Source: Apricaphanius iberus (taxonomy: Eukaryota; Chordata; Actinopteri; Cyprinodontiformes; Aphaniidae). From it: a stretch of 64,000 nucleotides of DNA. Under the pieces are notes generated by a model that saw only the letters and a program-made list of their open reading frames with translations, did not search any database and had not been told where the DNA came from. Positions 22,955-36,439 of this stretch are shown here, one piece after another; within the stretch, counting starts at the first letter, position 1, and the number at the start of each line of letters is the position of its first letter. The translations under genes were made by a program, and so were the position numbers. The stretch spans positions 1,617,001 through 1,681,000 of the forward strand of contig JAPXFQ010000344.1 of NCBI GenBank assembly GCA_028564705.1. The letters run 5' to 3'.

Positions 22955-23345
22955 ATTTTAATCTTTCTTGCCAGTGTTTCCTCTCTGGGGCCCCCTTGCA
23001 TCGGGGGCGGTGGTCGGCTGCCCGGGTGCCCCCCAGGTAGCGCTTGGGTGGAGGTGGGGGTACCAGCCCTCCCTCCTCTGGGCGCCCTGGGTCGGAGCCT
23101 TGGCTGCTGCTGTTGATCTACTGCTACCGATGCAGGTGGCTCCCATGATGGCATTTCCTGGCTCATCTGTACTGAGCCTGCTTTTTGTAGCTTTTAAGTG
23201 TGTATGTGTGTGTATGGCTGATGGGTTGGGTTGGGAGGGGGTTGTATTTGCGTTGATGATTTTATTTTTGAAGGGGGGGGGGGGTTATTTTAAATCTGTA
23301 AAACACTTTGAGTAACTTTGTTTGAAAAGCGCTTTATAAATAAAG

Positions 23346-23380
<35 letters not shown>

Positions 23381-23385
23381 AAGTA
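22955..23385 (+). mobile_element. Non-LTR retrotransposon 3' end with TTGA/ATTG tail
   Basis: A GC-rich segment (22975-23170) is followed by ctgtaaaacactttgagtaa, gcgctttataaataaagttt and a tail of at least eight gatt units at about 23349-23380. That order, a GC-rich 3' UTR, an AATAAA and a short microsatellite tail, is typical of 5'-truncated fish LINEs. The frames open on both strands in the GC-rich part are not genes. Confidence 0.7.
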
Positions 23386-24102
23386 TGGGGGCAATTGTGT
23401 TTAACCGTACTTGTGTTATTCAGTCCAAATTGCAAAAATGTGTAATATGTTTACACTTTGGAAATAACAAGAATATACCAAAACATAAATGGCTTTATGT
23501 TTGCTTGTTTTGTTGTCTAAAGCTATCAAGCGTACCACAATAAAAGTTTGGGCTAAAATATTGAGTGCGTCTCAACCATTATTAACATTGTACATCTTAG
23601 GGCTTAGCAGAAAAATCTCTATAAGTAAGATCTGAGTAAATATGATTCTTTGAACTAAAACCTCCAAAATGCAATAGCATTTGAAAAAAAAAAAGATCTA
23701 CTCTGAGACTTTTGTAAATGTGAGGAAAGACTCATTGCATACTGTGAGTTAGTCTGGGAAAGATTAAAATAACAAACCAAACAAAATACACCCTAATTTC
23801 AAAAATGTAAAAACTGTGTTCTGGATTTCACGGTCATGAAGTAGCATCTCTGGTAATAAAGGCTGGGATACTCCTTTAAAACAAATAAACTTTTAAGAAG
23901 AATAAAACAGATTTGGTTTGTATAGTTTTATCTGGATATTATTATAGTGACACTAACCTGCATCTGTTAGGTCGCATAATGGAAAAAAAAATCAAACAAA
24001 GAATGGTGCACCTTTTGCAAACTGTCAAATGGTGGCAAAATATTGATGATTTGGATGTGTTTCACAAAGATATAACCTTTTGATCATATATCAGTGTATT
24101 CT

Positions 24103-24140
24103 GAATTAAAATATCAGACCTCTGTCTGATATTTTAATTC
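24103..24140. repeat. Perfect inverted repeat, 17-bp arms, 4-nt loop
   Basis: gaattaaaatatcagac at 24103-24119 is exactly the reverse complement of 24124-24140, with ctct between. A loop of four and arms of 17 make a stable hairpin. It is too short for a microRNA precursor; no flanking gene or terminator context is seen. Confidence 0.9.
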
Positions 24141-27124
24141 TGACCATCTGTCCAACAGTTAAAACTAGGGAAAGCAACTACCCAAAGATTACTAAGCACC
24201 CCAATGTTATTGCTTCACCAAACCGGAAAAAATACACATGTAGGATATTTGTCAATCTCTGTGTAAATCATCATCTGCTGACTTCTGCATCCAAACGTTC
24301 CCTAGGAAGTGTGGGATAAGATATCTCTATAGAGTAATCTCAGAAACTAACAAGTTTATGCAGGAGACAACTTAAGTTATTTCTCCATAAAGTGGTCTAA
24401 AAAGCTATACAATCATGGAGACAAATCTTTTTGCTTCTGTTATGACAACAAGAAAGAAAAATAGCCCACATGCTAAATACTTGAAGATGTCTCATCCTCT
24501 TTCAAAACCCATTATTGTTTAAAGTGGATATTTAATATTCACTGATACATGAAATGTAGCAATCAACGTTTTTTTCTTCATGTCATGATTAAACTGTGGG
24601 CAGAAGGAGTGATTCACATTATATACATATATATTGCTGGCAGGTGGCAGTAGAGTATTGGATATAAAATAAATATTGCTGTTGTCTGGTTATTCAGACA
24701 GTAGGGGTCTCTGTGTCTCCACAAATACTTTTTCTTTCAAAGACAGCAGTGGTGTTGAAAAGGGGAAAGAGACTGAGAACATTACAGCTTTGATTGGTTC
24801 TGACCAAAATCCGAACAGGACATCCCACAATATCTCTAACTGTAACCCGCCTCCCCAGCATCCTCTCTAAAAACACAAAAGAACAAGAGAAAGGAAAGAG
24901 GACAAGAGATTAATATGAAGGCTCTCTCAGAGCAATTCATATTCCAACTGGAGAAGCATGTTATCTTTTTTCTCACACTCATCTATTGTGCTCCTTTTCC
25001 GAAGAGGCATTCAAGCAGAAGCAGGATTCAGCATGAATCAAAATAGGACCTTTAAGCAACAGCACAATAGTGACAACACTTAGTACAATGAGAAAACATT
25101 TCAGGCTCACGCAAAATCCAGAGGAACAAACTGCAATCACTCCTGTATCAGTTTCTCAACAGAAACATGTCAAATATTTACAGAAGGGATGGGCCGAGCT
25201 GCTGCTGCTTCTGAATCCTGTGTCATTGGAAAGTCATTCTTCCAAGCTTAATCAATCTAGGTTGTTTGATTCAATTCAAACTCCCTCCTAGGCAGAAGAG
25301 GGGAGAGGAAAAGAAAAGCAGAAAATGAGAGTCGACTTGACTCTCTAACTTTGACAAGGATTCTCACCGTCTTTTGTCTACTTTCCTTCTCACTTTTTCT
25401 CTCGTCGTCTGCCTGCAGGCAGGAATTATAGCTGCTCACTTCATGCTAAGCCATAGTTTGATTTATTTATTTATTTATTTTTCAGTCACCAGTATTTTCA
25501 AAAAATGTTATTACTGCTGTATGTCTTAAAGACTAGGTTAGGGTTATTAAATATTCCAAAGCGAATAGTATTTCCTCTCAAGTAAGCTCCTTGGAAATAT
25601 TCCATCAGGGCACCCTTTTATTCTTTCCAAATGTAGTTATGAATTTTAAAGTAGACTTATATTACTTGGGGAGAGAGACGTGTGATCAGAATACAGAACA
25701 AAGCCTACGTTGGACTTTTTTCTTCTTGGAACATATCGAAAAGGAGATCGGGGAGTGTAAAGAAAGAAAGAAACTGTATTTATTTTTGCTAGTGACAACT
25801 ACTCATTTTCCTCAGTTTACAGCAATAACATTGAGACAAATTGTGTTTGCAATCATTAGAAAGAAATCCGTTTTACTTTAATACTTAGCGTTGCAGCTAG
25901 AGTTTTTAATGGGCCATCAGATTTAGCACCAACAGCCATTCCCCTCCCTGACTGTTTTTATTTTTTGTATTTTTTTGTATTCATGAGCATATGCTACTGT
26001 GTTAAGTCCCTTGTCAATAAATATGCATAGTCTTAATTGTTCCCATCATAATTAGACTACAATTCTGTTCTTTTTGGCTCAGGTGTGTGTTAAAGCTCTT
26101 TCTTTTGTCTGCGGCTTGGCATCTCTAATGATTTCCATGACAATCGTTTGAGTGAGTGAGCGAGCAAGTGAGAAAGAGAGAGAGAGAGGAGGTGAGAAAC
26201 AGTTGCTGGAATAAAGCCCCTTTCTCAATCTGAATAGCTTATTAATAGAGCTGGTGCCGGGCAAACAGATGGCAGCTGCCAAAAAACAAACACAGAAATC
26301 ACAGGAATGAAAAACCCTAATTCAATTAAGTGGGAAGCATTCCTTTCTGCAGCGGTTATTGAGCAGTTTCCTTTAATTTGATAATCCATTTTTCAAAAGA
26401 AATGGATGACAAAAACGTGTTTCTCTACCCACCCTCCTATATTTTTATCTGAAGCTAACAAGCAGGGCCGAAGGCTACATGTATGTGGATGTTGGGGGGG
26501 AAAATGGATTTAAGTCATTACATAGCTCATAATTAACAAATGTAATTAAACTTTCTAATGAAGATTTACGCTGGAGTGATAATATGAATTAGTGGTTCAG
26601 ATTAAAACAATCCATATGGATAAGTGAGTTCAGTTCTGTAATAATTACACATTAGCAGAATATCTGTTATAATGACTGAAACAACAGACCAATGTGAAAA
26701 GTTAAAAACGGTCTTTTCTGTAACTATCGTGTATCTGTTCAAATCAGCTATTAGTATGAACAAAAGGACAGTGCAAATAGTTACAGGACACTAACTATTA
26801 TTTCTGTCTGTGTTTGGTACATATTTTGACAAGGCAAGTTAAACTAATTCAATTCATGCTACTCAACATAGTGTGCTGCTATTGTTTTATGTATATTTCA
26901 ATGGGAGGATTGGAACAAACCAATGGTTGCAACATTTACTGTGAGATCTACTTTACAGCAAATTACTTAGACCTAAATTACAATTTAATAGACTGAAAAA
27001 AGTAAGGTTTGCATGTTAATGTGCAATTAGTTAATGTGGATGGAGGAAAGACATTTATGTTTGCATAGAAACTAAAGGAATAAATCCATCTACTTATTAA
27101 CCAGTCTTCAAAATAGACTTTTTG

Positions 27125-27296
27125 TATTGTTTAAAAGCTTAGTAGACAAACCCACCAGAAGTAGTCAGCACCTTCTGCTGTCCTGGTGGGAATTGCTTTG
27201 CAACACTGACACACCAGCAGAAAAGAACAAAAGGAAACACTTCTCTGTCTGTGTCTGGGTGCAAAGTTGTTGAAAGAGAAGTATAAACTAGGCTTA
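27125..27296. mobile_element. Partial MITE, one end preserved
   Basis: The end gagaagtataaactaggctt at 27277-27296 matches the right end of the MITE at 7134-7756 with two changes. The opposite end was not found. Confidence 0.45.
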
Positions 27297-27639
27297 AGGC
27301 GCGCAACAACTGGACTCACCAGTCAAAAAAAAATGACTCATTGGATTAATACAAGTTAAATTATGTTTTTCCATCTAATAAGTATATGCTAGTTTAACCA
27401 ATTTCAGTTAAATTACATTGTCCAGATGTACGTATGTCAAGTTGGTTGAACCAGCATATATTTATTGGATGTAAAATCATTTAAACTGTGTCCATCCAAT
27501 AAGTCACCTTTTTGAGTAATGAGGAGTCCAGTGGTGGCCAGTGAAGGAGGAGATGTGCTCTATGGAGTTACAAAGTGCATCTTTCTTGCAATCCAATAAC
27601 TGAGTCTGGGTTTGACCGTTATCGTGATAATTACACTTG

Positions 27640-28110
27640 AATGACTGTACTGTGCCAAGCGCTAAGTTTCGTGAAGAAGTAATTATGGTGTGAGGCTGTT
27701 TTCTAAGTGTTGTGCTCTAATGCCTTGTTCCAAATAAAGCAAACAGTTTCTGTTTCCGCGTATGAAGATATTGTATACATATTCAAACTGCTGACGGTGT
27801 GAAAACTGTTTGGACATGCCTACTTCCTGTTTAAACTTGACTTTGCACTAATTCACAAAGCAATTTAAGTCTATAAAGTCATATATGAGTTAGTTTGGTG
27901 TTGAAGAATTTGATTGGCCTTGAAAGAGTCTTGATCTGGACCTGACAGAGCACTTTTGGGATGAATCAGAGTGGAGACACATCCTGTTGTCAGACATCAG
28001 TGTCAGACCTTACAATTAATTAACAAAATTCCCTTTTACGCACTAATAAAACTTTTGGAAATCCTTTCCAGAGAAGGTAAACCTTTTACAGAAGCAGTAG
28101 ATTGGAAAAC
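27640..28110 (+). pseudogene. Tc1-like transposase relic, another family
   Basis: Readable blocks are tgtgccaagcgctaagtttc plus tatggtgtgaggctgtttt near 27650-27705, and cttgatctggacctgacaga with cttttgggatgaatcagagt near 27930-27973, the latter corresponding to the S-P-D-L-N-P-I-E motif and the W-D-E-L-E segment at the end of Tc1 transposases. The Pro-Ile-Glu codons are damaged and the frame is broken. Confidence 0.7.
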
Positions 28111-28499
28111 ATTTTAGCAAGCTTCTTGGATAAAAAAAAAAAGAATATTAATCAATTTCATATATAAATAAATGCATTGGTAGATGCATATAATTGTGTG
28201 TACAGCAGTTTTCAGTGCTGCAGGTGTCAGGCACAATGACAAAATAACTTTTAGTAATAAGTAGTAAGTCTGCAGAATTGGCAAAAATAATTTAATCAAA
28301 TTTTCTGTTGACACAAATATAGTAAGAAGAACAAGAAACAAAAGGACCAAGTTATAAATGTATTCATGTTTTTTAAATGGTTTAATCATTGTAGGGCTGA
28401 CCAACAGCCTCCCTGCAAATGTTGTCTGTTGTATTTGTTGAATATTTTATAATAAAGCAGACATAGCTCAGACATGCAATCGTTAAACTGATTAACCGT

Positions 28500-28797
28500 G
28501 TTTTGTTTTGTTTGTTTGTTTAGAGATGCTTTTGAGTAATATGGATTTTTTTACTTACATTTTTGTTTTGTGCTTTTCGTAAATTTTTGCTTTTAATCAA
28601 ATGTTAAATGTTTTCTTTTATTGATTCTTGTGTTTTATCCATTTTTAATCCTCATACCTTTACATACATTTAAAAAAAAAGATTTTTCCTAAATTGTTTT
28701 TAATCACATGCTATGTTTGGTTTCTTTACCACCGAATCATGTAAAGCACACTGAATTACTTTGTGTTGAAAGTGTGCTATACAAATAAAATTGATTA
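28500..28797 (+). repeat. LINE-type 3' tail
   Basis: Ends gaaagtgtgctatacaaata then aaattgatta, the same tail as 35165-35360 and, inverted, 6450-7125. Shared internal blocks include tttcttttattgattcttgt and accgaatcatgtaaagcaca. Confidence 0.6.
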
Positions 28798-28889
28798 TGT
28801 CCACAGGAAAACATATATTTAGAGTAACTAGCTATTTGAGAAACAATTGACCCATTTTTTCTCCAAGATATGTTTGAATGGTCTGCAGG

Positions 28890-29010
28890 CATCTGCAGTG
28901 GGGTTAAAAAAGTTTTTAGTCAGCCTCTAATTGTGTGAGTTCTCCCCATTTAAAAAAATGACAGAGGTCTGTAATTTTCATCGTAGGTATACCTCAATTA
29001 TGAGAGACAA
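28890..29010 (+). mobile_element. Terminal piece of Tc1-like element
   Basis: cagtggggttaaaaaagttt, then ttagtcagcctctaattgtg and cataggtataccttaattat-like sequence match the left end of the Tc1 family at 11845. Only the end survives. Confidence 0.65.
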
Positions 29011-29224
29011 GACTAGGAAAAAAAACCCAGGTAATATTTCCTTTCAGATTTTGAGAGTACAACATTTTTTTTTCCATTTGTGACATTTAATCATTTTTTC
29101 AGTATTAAGGGAACATGCAAAATGTTGTAATGCAAAAAAGAGCATATTAGTCACCCCAGGTGTTTTGGAGACATTTTTTCTATTCTGTTTTGGTTATATT
29201 TTTTTAAGTCATTCAGTTTTCTCT

Positions 29225-29320
29225 TTTTATCAATTATTATTATTTATATATTATTATTATTATTATTATGTATATAGCGCCAATTCACCACAGATGTCAT
29301 CTCAAGGCCTTTTAAAAAAC
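29225..29320 (-). repeat. LINE-like 3' tail, inverted
   Basis: Contains tatatagcgccaattcacca and gatgtcatctcaaggccttt; the reverse complement resembles the tail at 39030-39090 (ccttgagatgggatgttgta). Preceded by a TTA-type microsatellite at 29232-29270. Confidence 0.5.
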
Positions 29321-32300
29321 GAGTCATTTCAATACAATCATACAAACATTCCAATTTCAGTTAAAAAGTTTTCTATGTAAGGAATCCCAGGAGATTTAGT
29401 TGAGTCATTATTATCTATTATATTTTTTATTTTAGATTTACTTAAAACATTGCTTTATTGATTGGTCAGTTCCTTCTGACAATTAAAATGACTGACACAG
29501 CAAGGCAGTAGGCTAAGCTTCAAATTCCAACCCTAAAATTAAGGCAAACCTTATTTTAGACATTCATCTATTGCCTCTTGGCCATTGATTTGATAGCATT
29601 ACCATCTGACTTTCTTGTTATGTTAGCACTATGTGACCTGTATTCTATCTCCCCAATGACACATATCTCTTAATAGTACTATCACATAAACAATTTGGGA
29701 CTATTTTTCAGTTTTTAGTCTTGAAGAACGTATGATTCTAACATATTTAATGATATTAATTTGATGCTAATAGTACCATGCTAATAAACGGTAGGGTTTG
29801 TGTGGAACAACTGAGGATGTATTCATCTCATTATAGTAGTGTTACTTTAATTATATGGTATCTGACAAGTGGTTTGAGTTAAAGTCAGCATACGTTCCTG
29901 TAAAATTGCTAAAATCTTTCTTTACTTTTTTCATATAGTCTAAATTGCTTTATTTTTTAGTAAGCTTTTGGACCATTAAACAGTCAGCTTATATATAGTT
30001 ATTGGATATGTTAGGTAAAGAGTTGTGGCTGGATGGAAAACCCTTTTTATGTCATGTCTCAATTACACCACAAAATTGGCTGAACTGGGACAGGGGAGTG
30101 GAAAGTTCTGTGATGTGGGGGGGTCGGAGTTTGCAGCACCAAGACTGCACCAAAACTATGTATTATCTAGACTTCTCAGAACAGGGGTGGAAGAGGAGCC
30201 TATAGAGGTACAATAATGAGGAATTCAAACCTAAGAATTGCAGTTTCAGTTTACAATATGTAGAACACAACTGAATATTTAGATTTAAAAAGGAAGAATT
30301 TAAATTCATGATATGTCCACTTAGTGTTGTTTGTCATGTTTGTTAGCTGTTCATATTTGTTTTAGTTTTTGGATAGAGAATAGATGCCTTGTTTACTGAT
30401 AATACATTTGATGTATTGTAATTTGTAATGATTTGAAATAAATTTGGACCCCTAAAGATCCTGTATTTTTTCTTTAGTACTGAGACCAAGTCCACAATGT
30501 TTGCAAAAATAATTATCTTTCAGCTGTTAGCAAAACCAGAACATAAACATATTAAGCATACTGAACCAGAATATATACATAAAACATTATCTTATTTCTC
30601 TTTTCATTTTTACTTGCTGCAAAAGATCGCCTGACCTTTATCATTTCTTAGATGATGCAGTACAACTTTGACTGAAGTAAAACACTTTTATCACATTCAC
30701 TCTTGCAACCCAGTTTTCACAGCGTAACCGTCATCAGGATTTGTATGAAGGCACCTGGAGCTCTCCGTGAAAGACTTTCAGCAGGATGATTTTTTTTTCT
30801 TCAAATTTAATCCCAAGTTAGAATTCAATCCTCATATTTTACTCGCTCTATGCCTTTGAAGTCAATTTCTCTAAAACCAGGGGGACTGATTGAAAACACT
30901 TTGGAGTGATAGAAAGTATCATTACTTAGAAGAGACACAGACAGGAATGAAACTAAAGCAAAGAGAGGAAAAACACTCAGGTAGATTTGATTCTAATGAA
31001 TGCAGATGAATCTGACGAAAATAAATGTCCCCTGGGAGGAAAGAAGAAGTTTATCACACAGACATAAATAGCAGATGAGGGGCTTTAAAGATGAAGCGAT
31101 TTATTGGATTTGAAATATGAAAATTACAATCAGGCACAAAGCATTTTGGATTCTGCTGGTACATAAACACTAATTGATGAGGAAGGAAAGCTACTTCAGC
31201 ATGACATACCATGTGTCACATACAATGGAGCTCACAGTGACTAAACAAGACAATCTTGTTTGTTTGCACTTTAACTTTGAATGAGCCCAGACTCAAATCA
31301 GCACTGAGAGAATCCATAGTTGTCAAATTTTGCAAAGAAACGGCCAAATATGAAACAATTTTCTGAGATCCTCAGTGTTGGCTTAACAGTAGTTCAATGT
31401 AGTTTATGCTCCATAGATGCTGTAAAATCCTCTACAATATGGCCACAGGATCAGCTTTTGCATTTGCAGTACTGCACTACAAGTCTTTTAAATTTTGAAT
31501 CTTCTGACTTTCGTTTTATTATTAAGTGCAGTCAAACCTAATTGTTTAGGCAATCTTCGAGTCTCTCAAGACTTTCATTGGACTTTGGCTATTTTTTATC
31601 TCCTAAAAGTCCAGATATTTTTCCTTTGTTGTGTTTGGGGAACACAGCCTTTTTTGTTGTTGTTCAATAAACTACTCAGCTCAGATCTACGCATGAGCAA
31701 TTATTGAACAGACTTTGAAAACCGCCAACAAAGAATATGCCGAATTTAAAGTAGACTTTACAACAAAATATTAAAAAGCATCCACATTGATAATAATAAA
31801 ACTTTTATGAACTATACAATATTCAATTGTACCAGACTTGTACACTTAAAAAAAGTATCATAACTTAACAATTTGTAGCACTTGCTGTTGTAATTTGTTC
31901 TGTTTTTTATTCCTCTTGCATATTTGCTTTCACACAAGATGACGCAATTTTATCTGTCTTCTTTTGTAATAATTCACTTTATACCATTTTTCTGCAAGGG
32001 ACACAAGTTGAGAATCCCACATTTGGAGAACAATGACATACCTCTAAAATCTAAAACGTTGAAACCTGAATGTAGAATAAAGCATCTTTCATCCTTCCTT
32101 AGTTCTAGTCATCAAGACATTAAAACAGTCCATCCAAGAGATCTAAACCCTGGTTTTATGGTCAAGCAGTCTCATGCCTTATACTAGTTACCAATCTATT
32201 GTGACCATTTTCAACTAAGACAATCTTGTCTGCTTTTCAAGAAAATAAAGATATAACAAATAACATTTTTTTACACTCAAACAAATGACTAAGGGTGTCT

Positions 32301-34599
32301 TTTTAAAAGCGAGGCAGGCTCCTTCTAGCAGACACTTGACAAAAGAATTGTTCATTGTTATAGGTGGGACATTTTGGGACTTTGGTTAGATTACCATATT
32401 CTTACCATATATATATGTATATATTTTCTTTTTGACAGGTGGACCTTTTCCACTTTAGAGAATATGACATTTTATTCTGTGCTTTAAAAAAACTAACTTG
32501 ATTACATATTGCCTACAGTAGAAGTAATTTTGCATCAGGTTTTGCTATAAGCGAGGGGGGGGGGGCATTTTATGGATATTAGAGTAAAGGAGGAGGAATA
32601 CAAAAAAATATTAAAGGACTTCTAATCAGCACTTTTTCAAATAGCATCTCTTGAAATAAAAAGTAATGTGCTTGGCAAACATAACTGATATGTTATGTTT
32701 GCTGTATATTGGCAAAGCCGGTTCCACAGCTTGGTTGCTATGGTACTGATTTTAAGAACAAGGACCTTTTTTTGCCAGCCAAATGGTAGGACTGTCTATT
32801 ATACAACATGCCAACATGCTGCACTACATTCAGCTGAATCTGTTCCCAATCTGATCTTCAGGCTAATTCAAACACTGTTACATGCCATATGCATGACAGA
32901 GACGAATACCTAACTTCCTAGGTAACTACAGCGTTATCTCATAACAACCCTTAAATCCCAGACATCTGGAACAGAACCTAATTTCAATAACAGAACCGTT
33001 TGTTTCACAAACTCTCTCCATCACGCAGTAATCAGAGGATCTGAGGTGCAGCGTGTGTGGGCGATATTGCTCAAACAGAGCAGCTGTGGTGTTTAACAAA
33101 CATCTAAAATGACTGTGTATGGCCGGTCGTGTTTCTGTGGCTCGACTCTGAGGTGATCCAGAGCATAACGAGACCTGCCTTTCACAGACGACTGAAGGGG
33201 GTTATGAGAAAATGGTTATGTATGTGGTTCTCGATCTGACTCAACTGCACAGCAAGTCAAGATTTAAGAACTGCTGAGGTGTGAGAAGAGTGCGGCTTCT
33301 TTATTTTAGCTCTTAGTCAAAAAGGTTCTCTGTGGGGATGAGGACTCCTGTCCTATAAAGCCGCCAGGCAAATATGAGGGGTGATGTGACAAGGGGGGGG
33401 CTTTACTTCTGATAAAGGAGTTCATCTTCATGACACCACAGCTTTGATGCCCAGAACCGCAACCTTCCCAAATCCACAAACATTCCAAAAGCATTTGATT
33501 TGATTTAAAACTTGGTCCTTCTAGAGAGGAAACTAACATCCTGGTATATAAACAGCCTGTAAAATATGTCAGAGAAATATTCAAACTTGGATGCGTTTGT
33601 TTGGGTTGCAATGTTCATGCTCAGAAGTCTTTATACACACTGCATAAGAAATATGACTTGAAACAAACTACTTTATACAGTCTATCAACTGATTTTACAC
33701 TGTTGATAGTTTGATATTGAGAAATTTAAATTTGGTATAATTGAGTCATAGAGTGAAATTCTTCATCACCTTATGTTTCGCAATGATTCACAAGGAGAAT
33801 TATAGGCAAAGAAGAAAAAAAAAAGATTTCTGACTCTTGCATGAAGATGCAGCAGCAACTTTAGGTGCTGTTTGTTTGTTCTATCACTAAAACAGGAAAT
33901 TTGGCTTGTTTGGCTACCACAAGCATCAGCTAATGTTTATCAAAGCTGACACAGCAGGTACCTTGGATTACGCCAATATCTACAGGTGTGAAACCACAAG
34001 TGCTACGTCCCACACGTCATGCCTTTAGGCCTATATTTCGTTTGCTCTGTTTGTTTGCTTTGTTGGTTTTTTTAAGTTAACACAGAAAAATAATTATAAT
34101 GCAAAAATGCCGATACATTCTCACTGAAATTTTTGTAAGGTCACCATCTGGTGAACCAGTCAAAAAAAGGGAGAGAACATGCAAAAATAGTAATAATGAT
34201 AGTAAGCAGAGTTTTGTGTCTGAATCATTCCGTGATAAATCGATGAATGATGTGCTGTCCAGTCAGCACAAAAAAAGAAACCCTAACTGATTCCGAAGAC
34301 AAAGCGAAAGTCGTTTCTTGTCAAAACCGCCCACATTTCCTGCCGTTTTCCTATGTTGCGCCATCAATGTTGCAACTGAAAGGTTTTGGGTGAGTGAGAC
34401 AGCTTCAGTGCATGTAGAGTTCACAGAATGCAGTTGAGTTTGGTTTAACAATTTTGGCACTGACCACCTGATCTTTCTTAAAATAAATCTAGCCATAACT
34501 CATCTAATTATAAACTCTTTACGATAACAGAGCGAGAAAAAAATGGTTCTGACAGAAAATAAAGATATCTCTTCCCACAGCATGGAATGTTCCTGCTAA

Positions 34600-34960
34600 T
34601 GGCCTTGTTAAAGTTCTGACTTTGCCTTGTAATTAAGATGCTGTGGTATGATCTAAAACAGGCTGGTTATAATTGGTACCCCTATAAAGTGGTAGACCTA
34701 CAACAATTCTGCAAAGCGTAGTAGGCAAAAATGCATCCCCAGTAATGTAAAAAAACGTTTTGCCAGTTACTGCAAACACTTGATGGAAATTGTTGGCGAC
34801 AAGGGATAGATAGGTTTAGGGGGCAATTATTATTATTATTATTATTTTTTTCACTTTGGGGAAAGATTTGTTAGATAAGCTATTTCCCCGTAATGAATGA
34901 AATCCTTTGAAAATTCATTTTTATTTTTACTCTTGTCATATGAAATAAAGAAAAAAAAGG
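34600..34960 (+). mobile_element. Tc1-like transposon relic, 3' part
   Basis: Shows taagatgctgtggtatgatc, caacaattctgcaaagcgta, gcaaacacttgatggaaatt and tttagggggcaattatt, in the order expected for the 3' third of the same family as 8375-8770. The coding part is broken; a TTA run has grown at about 34826-34846. Confidence 0.65.
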
Positions 34961-35164
34961 TAGATTATTATTATTATTATTGAGGTGTGTCAAAAAACAA
35001 AGAAAAAACAATAGAAATAGGTAAGGAAAAAAAATATTTTACAGCAGTGGATTGATACAGTGTACATAAACTAAACTTGATTTGACCAATCAAAAAAACA
35101 TGCTTGTTCTACCTAACATAATGGGCTCCTAATGCAAAAAATGTAAATGTACAATTACATTTCT

Positions 35165-35360
35165 TTATACAGTTAAAAGCCAGCTTTTTTTCAACTTTAA
35201 TTTTTTTTAACTTTCTCTAATGTTGTTTTTTTATTATTTTCAATGCCTATTTATGTATCCATGTGTTTTGTTTGTTTCTCTATCACTGAATCATGTAAAG
35301 CACCTTAAATTACTTTTGTTGAAAGTGTGCTATACAAATAAAATTGTTTTGCCTTGCCTT
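35165..35360 (+). repeat. LINE-type 3' tail
   Basis: Ends ttgttgaaagtgtgctatac, aaataaaattg and closely matches 28650-28797. The tail is followed by ttttgccttgcctt, seen inverted at 6455-6470. Confidence 0.6.
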
Positions 35361-36439
35361 AATAAATCTATGCAACTTAACAAGCTAAATCTATGTAAAC
35401 CAAAACATTTAGTGGTTGACATGGTCTCATGACTTCGATTTGGGGATGAGGAATGGAATTAAAGGTGCTGACAGAAGCGTCAAAGTGACACTGTCTCCTT
35501 GCAGTATTGATGACAGAATTACTATAGACAATAAAGGCCTGTTTATTTGCAGATGGCAGTGAAAGCATATTCATATTTTTATAAACTAAGGGAGATCTCA
35601 TCTTCACAATAATGTTTTTGTATGCATAAAGCTTACGAACAGAGATCTGACACAAACACAATAGGAAAACCTACTCAAATTCATATAGGACAGTATTTAT
35701 TTATATACAGAAAAGGTGCAGAGCCAGGCCTCTGTGGCTGCACCCAAACTCCCTCTTATCTGACACTGCATTAAGAATGTATGACTGTGATTTTCGTATA
35801 ATGTGTGTCATATCACAAAGTGGCAGGTTTTCCAATTGTCCAATAATGATCTATTTGCCAATTCAATGCCACCGAAGAAGAGACGGCAGGCAGGCATAAA
35901 ATGAATAAAACATCGAATGAGAAGATTGTGACAGTTTCATTTCCATCTCTTCTAGCCTTCTTTCATGAAGTCGCTAAGAAGACGAGTGTGCAATTGGGGT
36001 AAAATCAGCACTTGGACACTTGCCTGAGTTTGTACGCGAAACGCATTTTTTTGTTTGTTCCTGTTCTCTTTATCTCATACTAGACGCCTACGATGCACTA
36101 CTTTCACAAGCAAATGCTTAACGTTTATTCGCATCTGCTCCCCTCTTCGTTGAGATAGTTTACTGGCAATATCCATGCTGGCTGGTGCACACTGCATCCA
36201 TCCATGGTTAATTAGCTAATGCCACTGGGGCTAAATATAAATATGGGAATAAAAATATGACCCCTCTTAAGTGTGGATATGAGGCGCAGAAGAGAGAGTT
36301 GGGGGTGTTTCTCTGTCTTTACCATAGCTATTACAAAGTCTTCAATAAAAGGTGTGATCATATAATTGGAGAAGAAGACAGAAGAAAATATGTCCATAGG
36401 GGAATGAAATGACATGTGTCGAGCTCACTTTTTGAACTT

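Noticed and set aside
22948..23315. Pro/Arg-rich minus-strand and plus-strand frames
   Set aside because: They lie in the GC-rich 3' untranslated part of a LINE that ends in a GATT tail.
24103..24140. microRNA precursor
   Set aside because: The stem of 17 bp is too short and the flanking bases do not extend the pairing.
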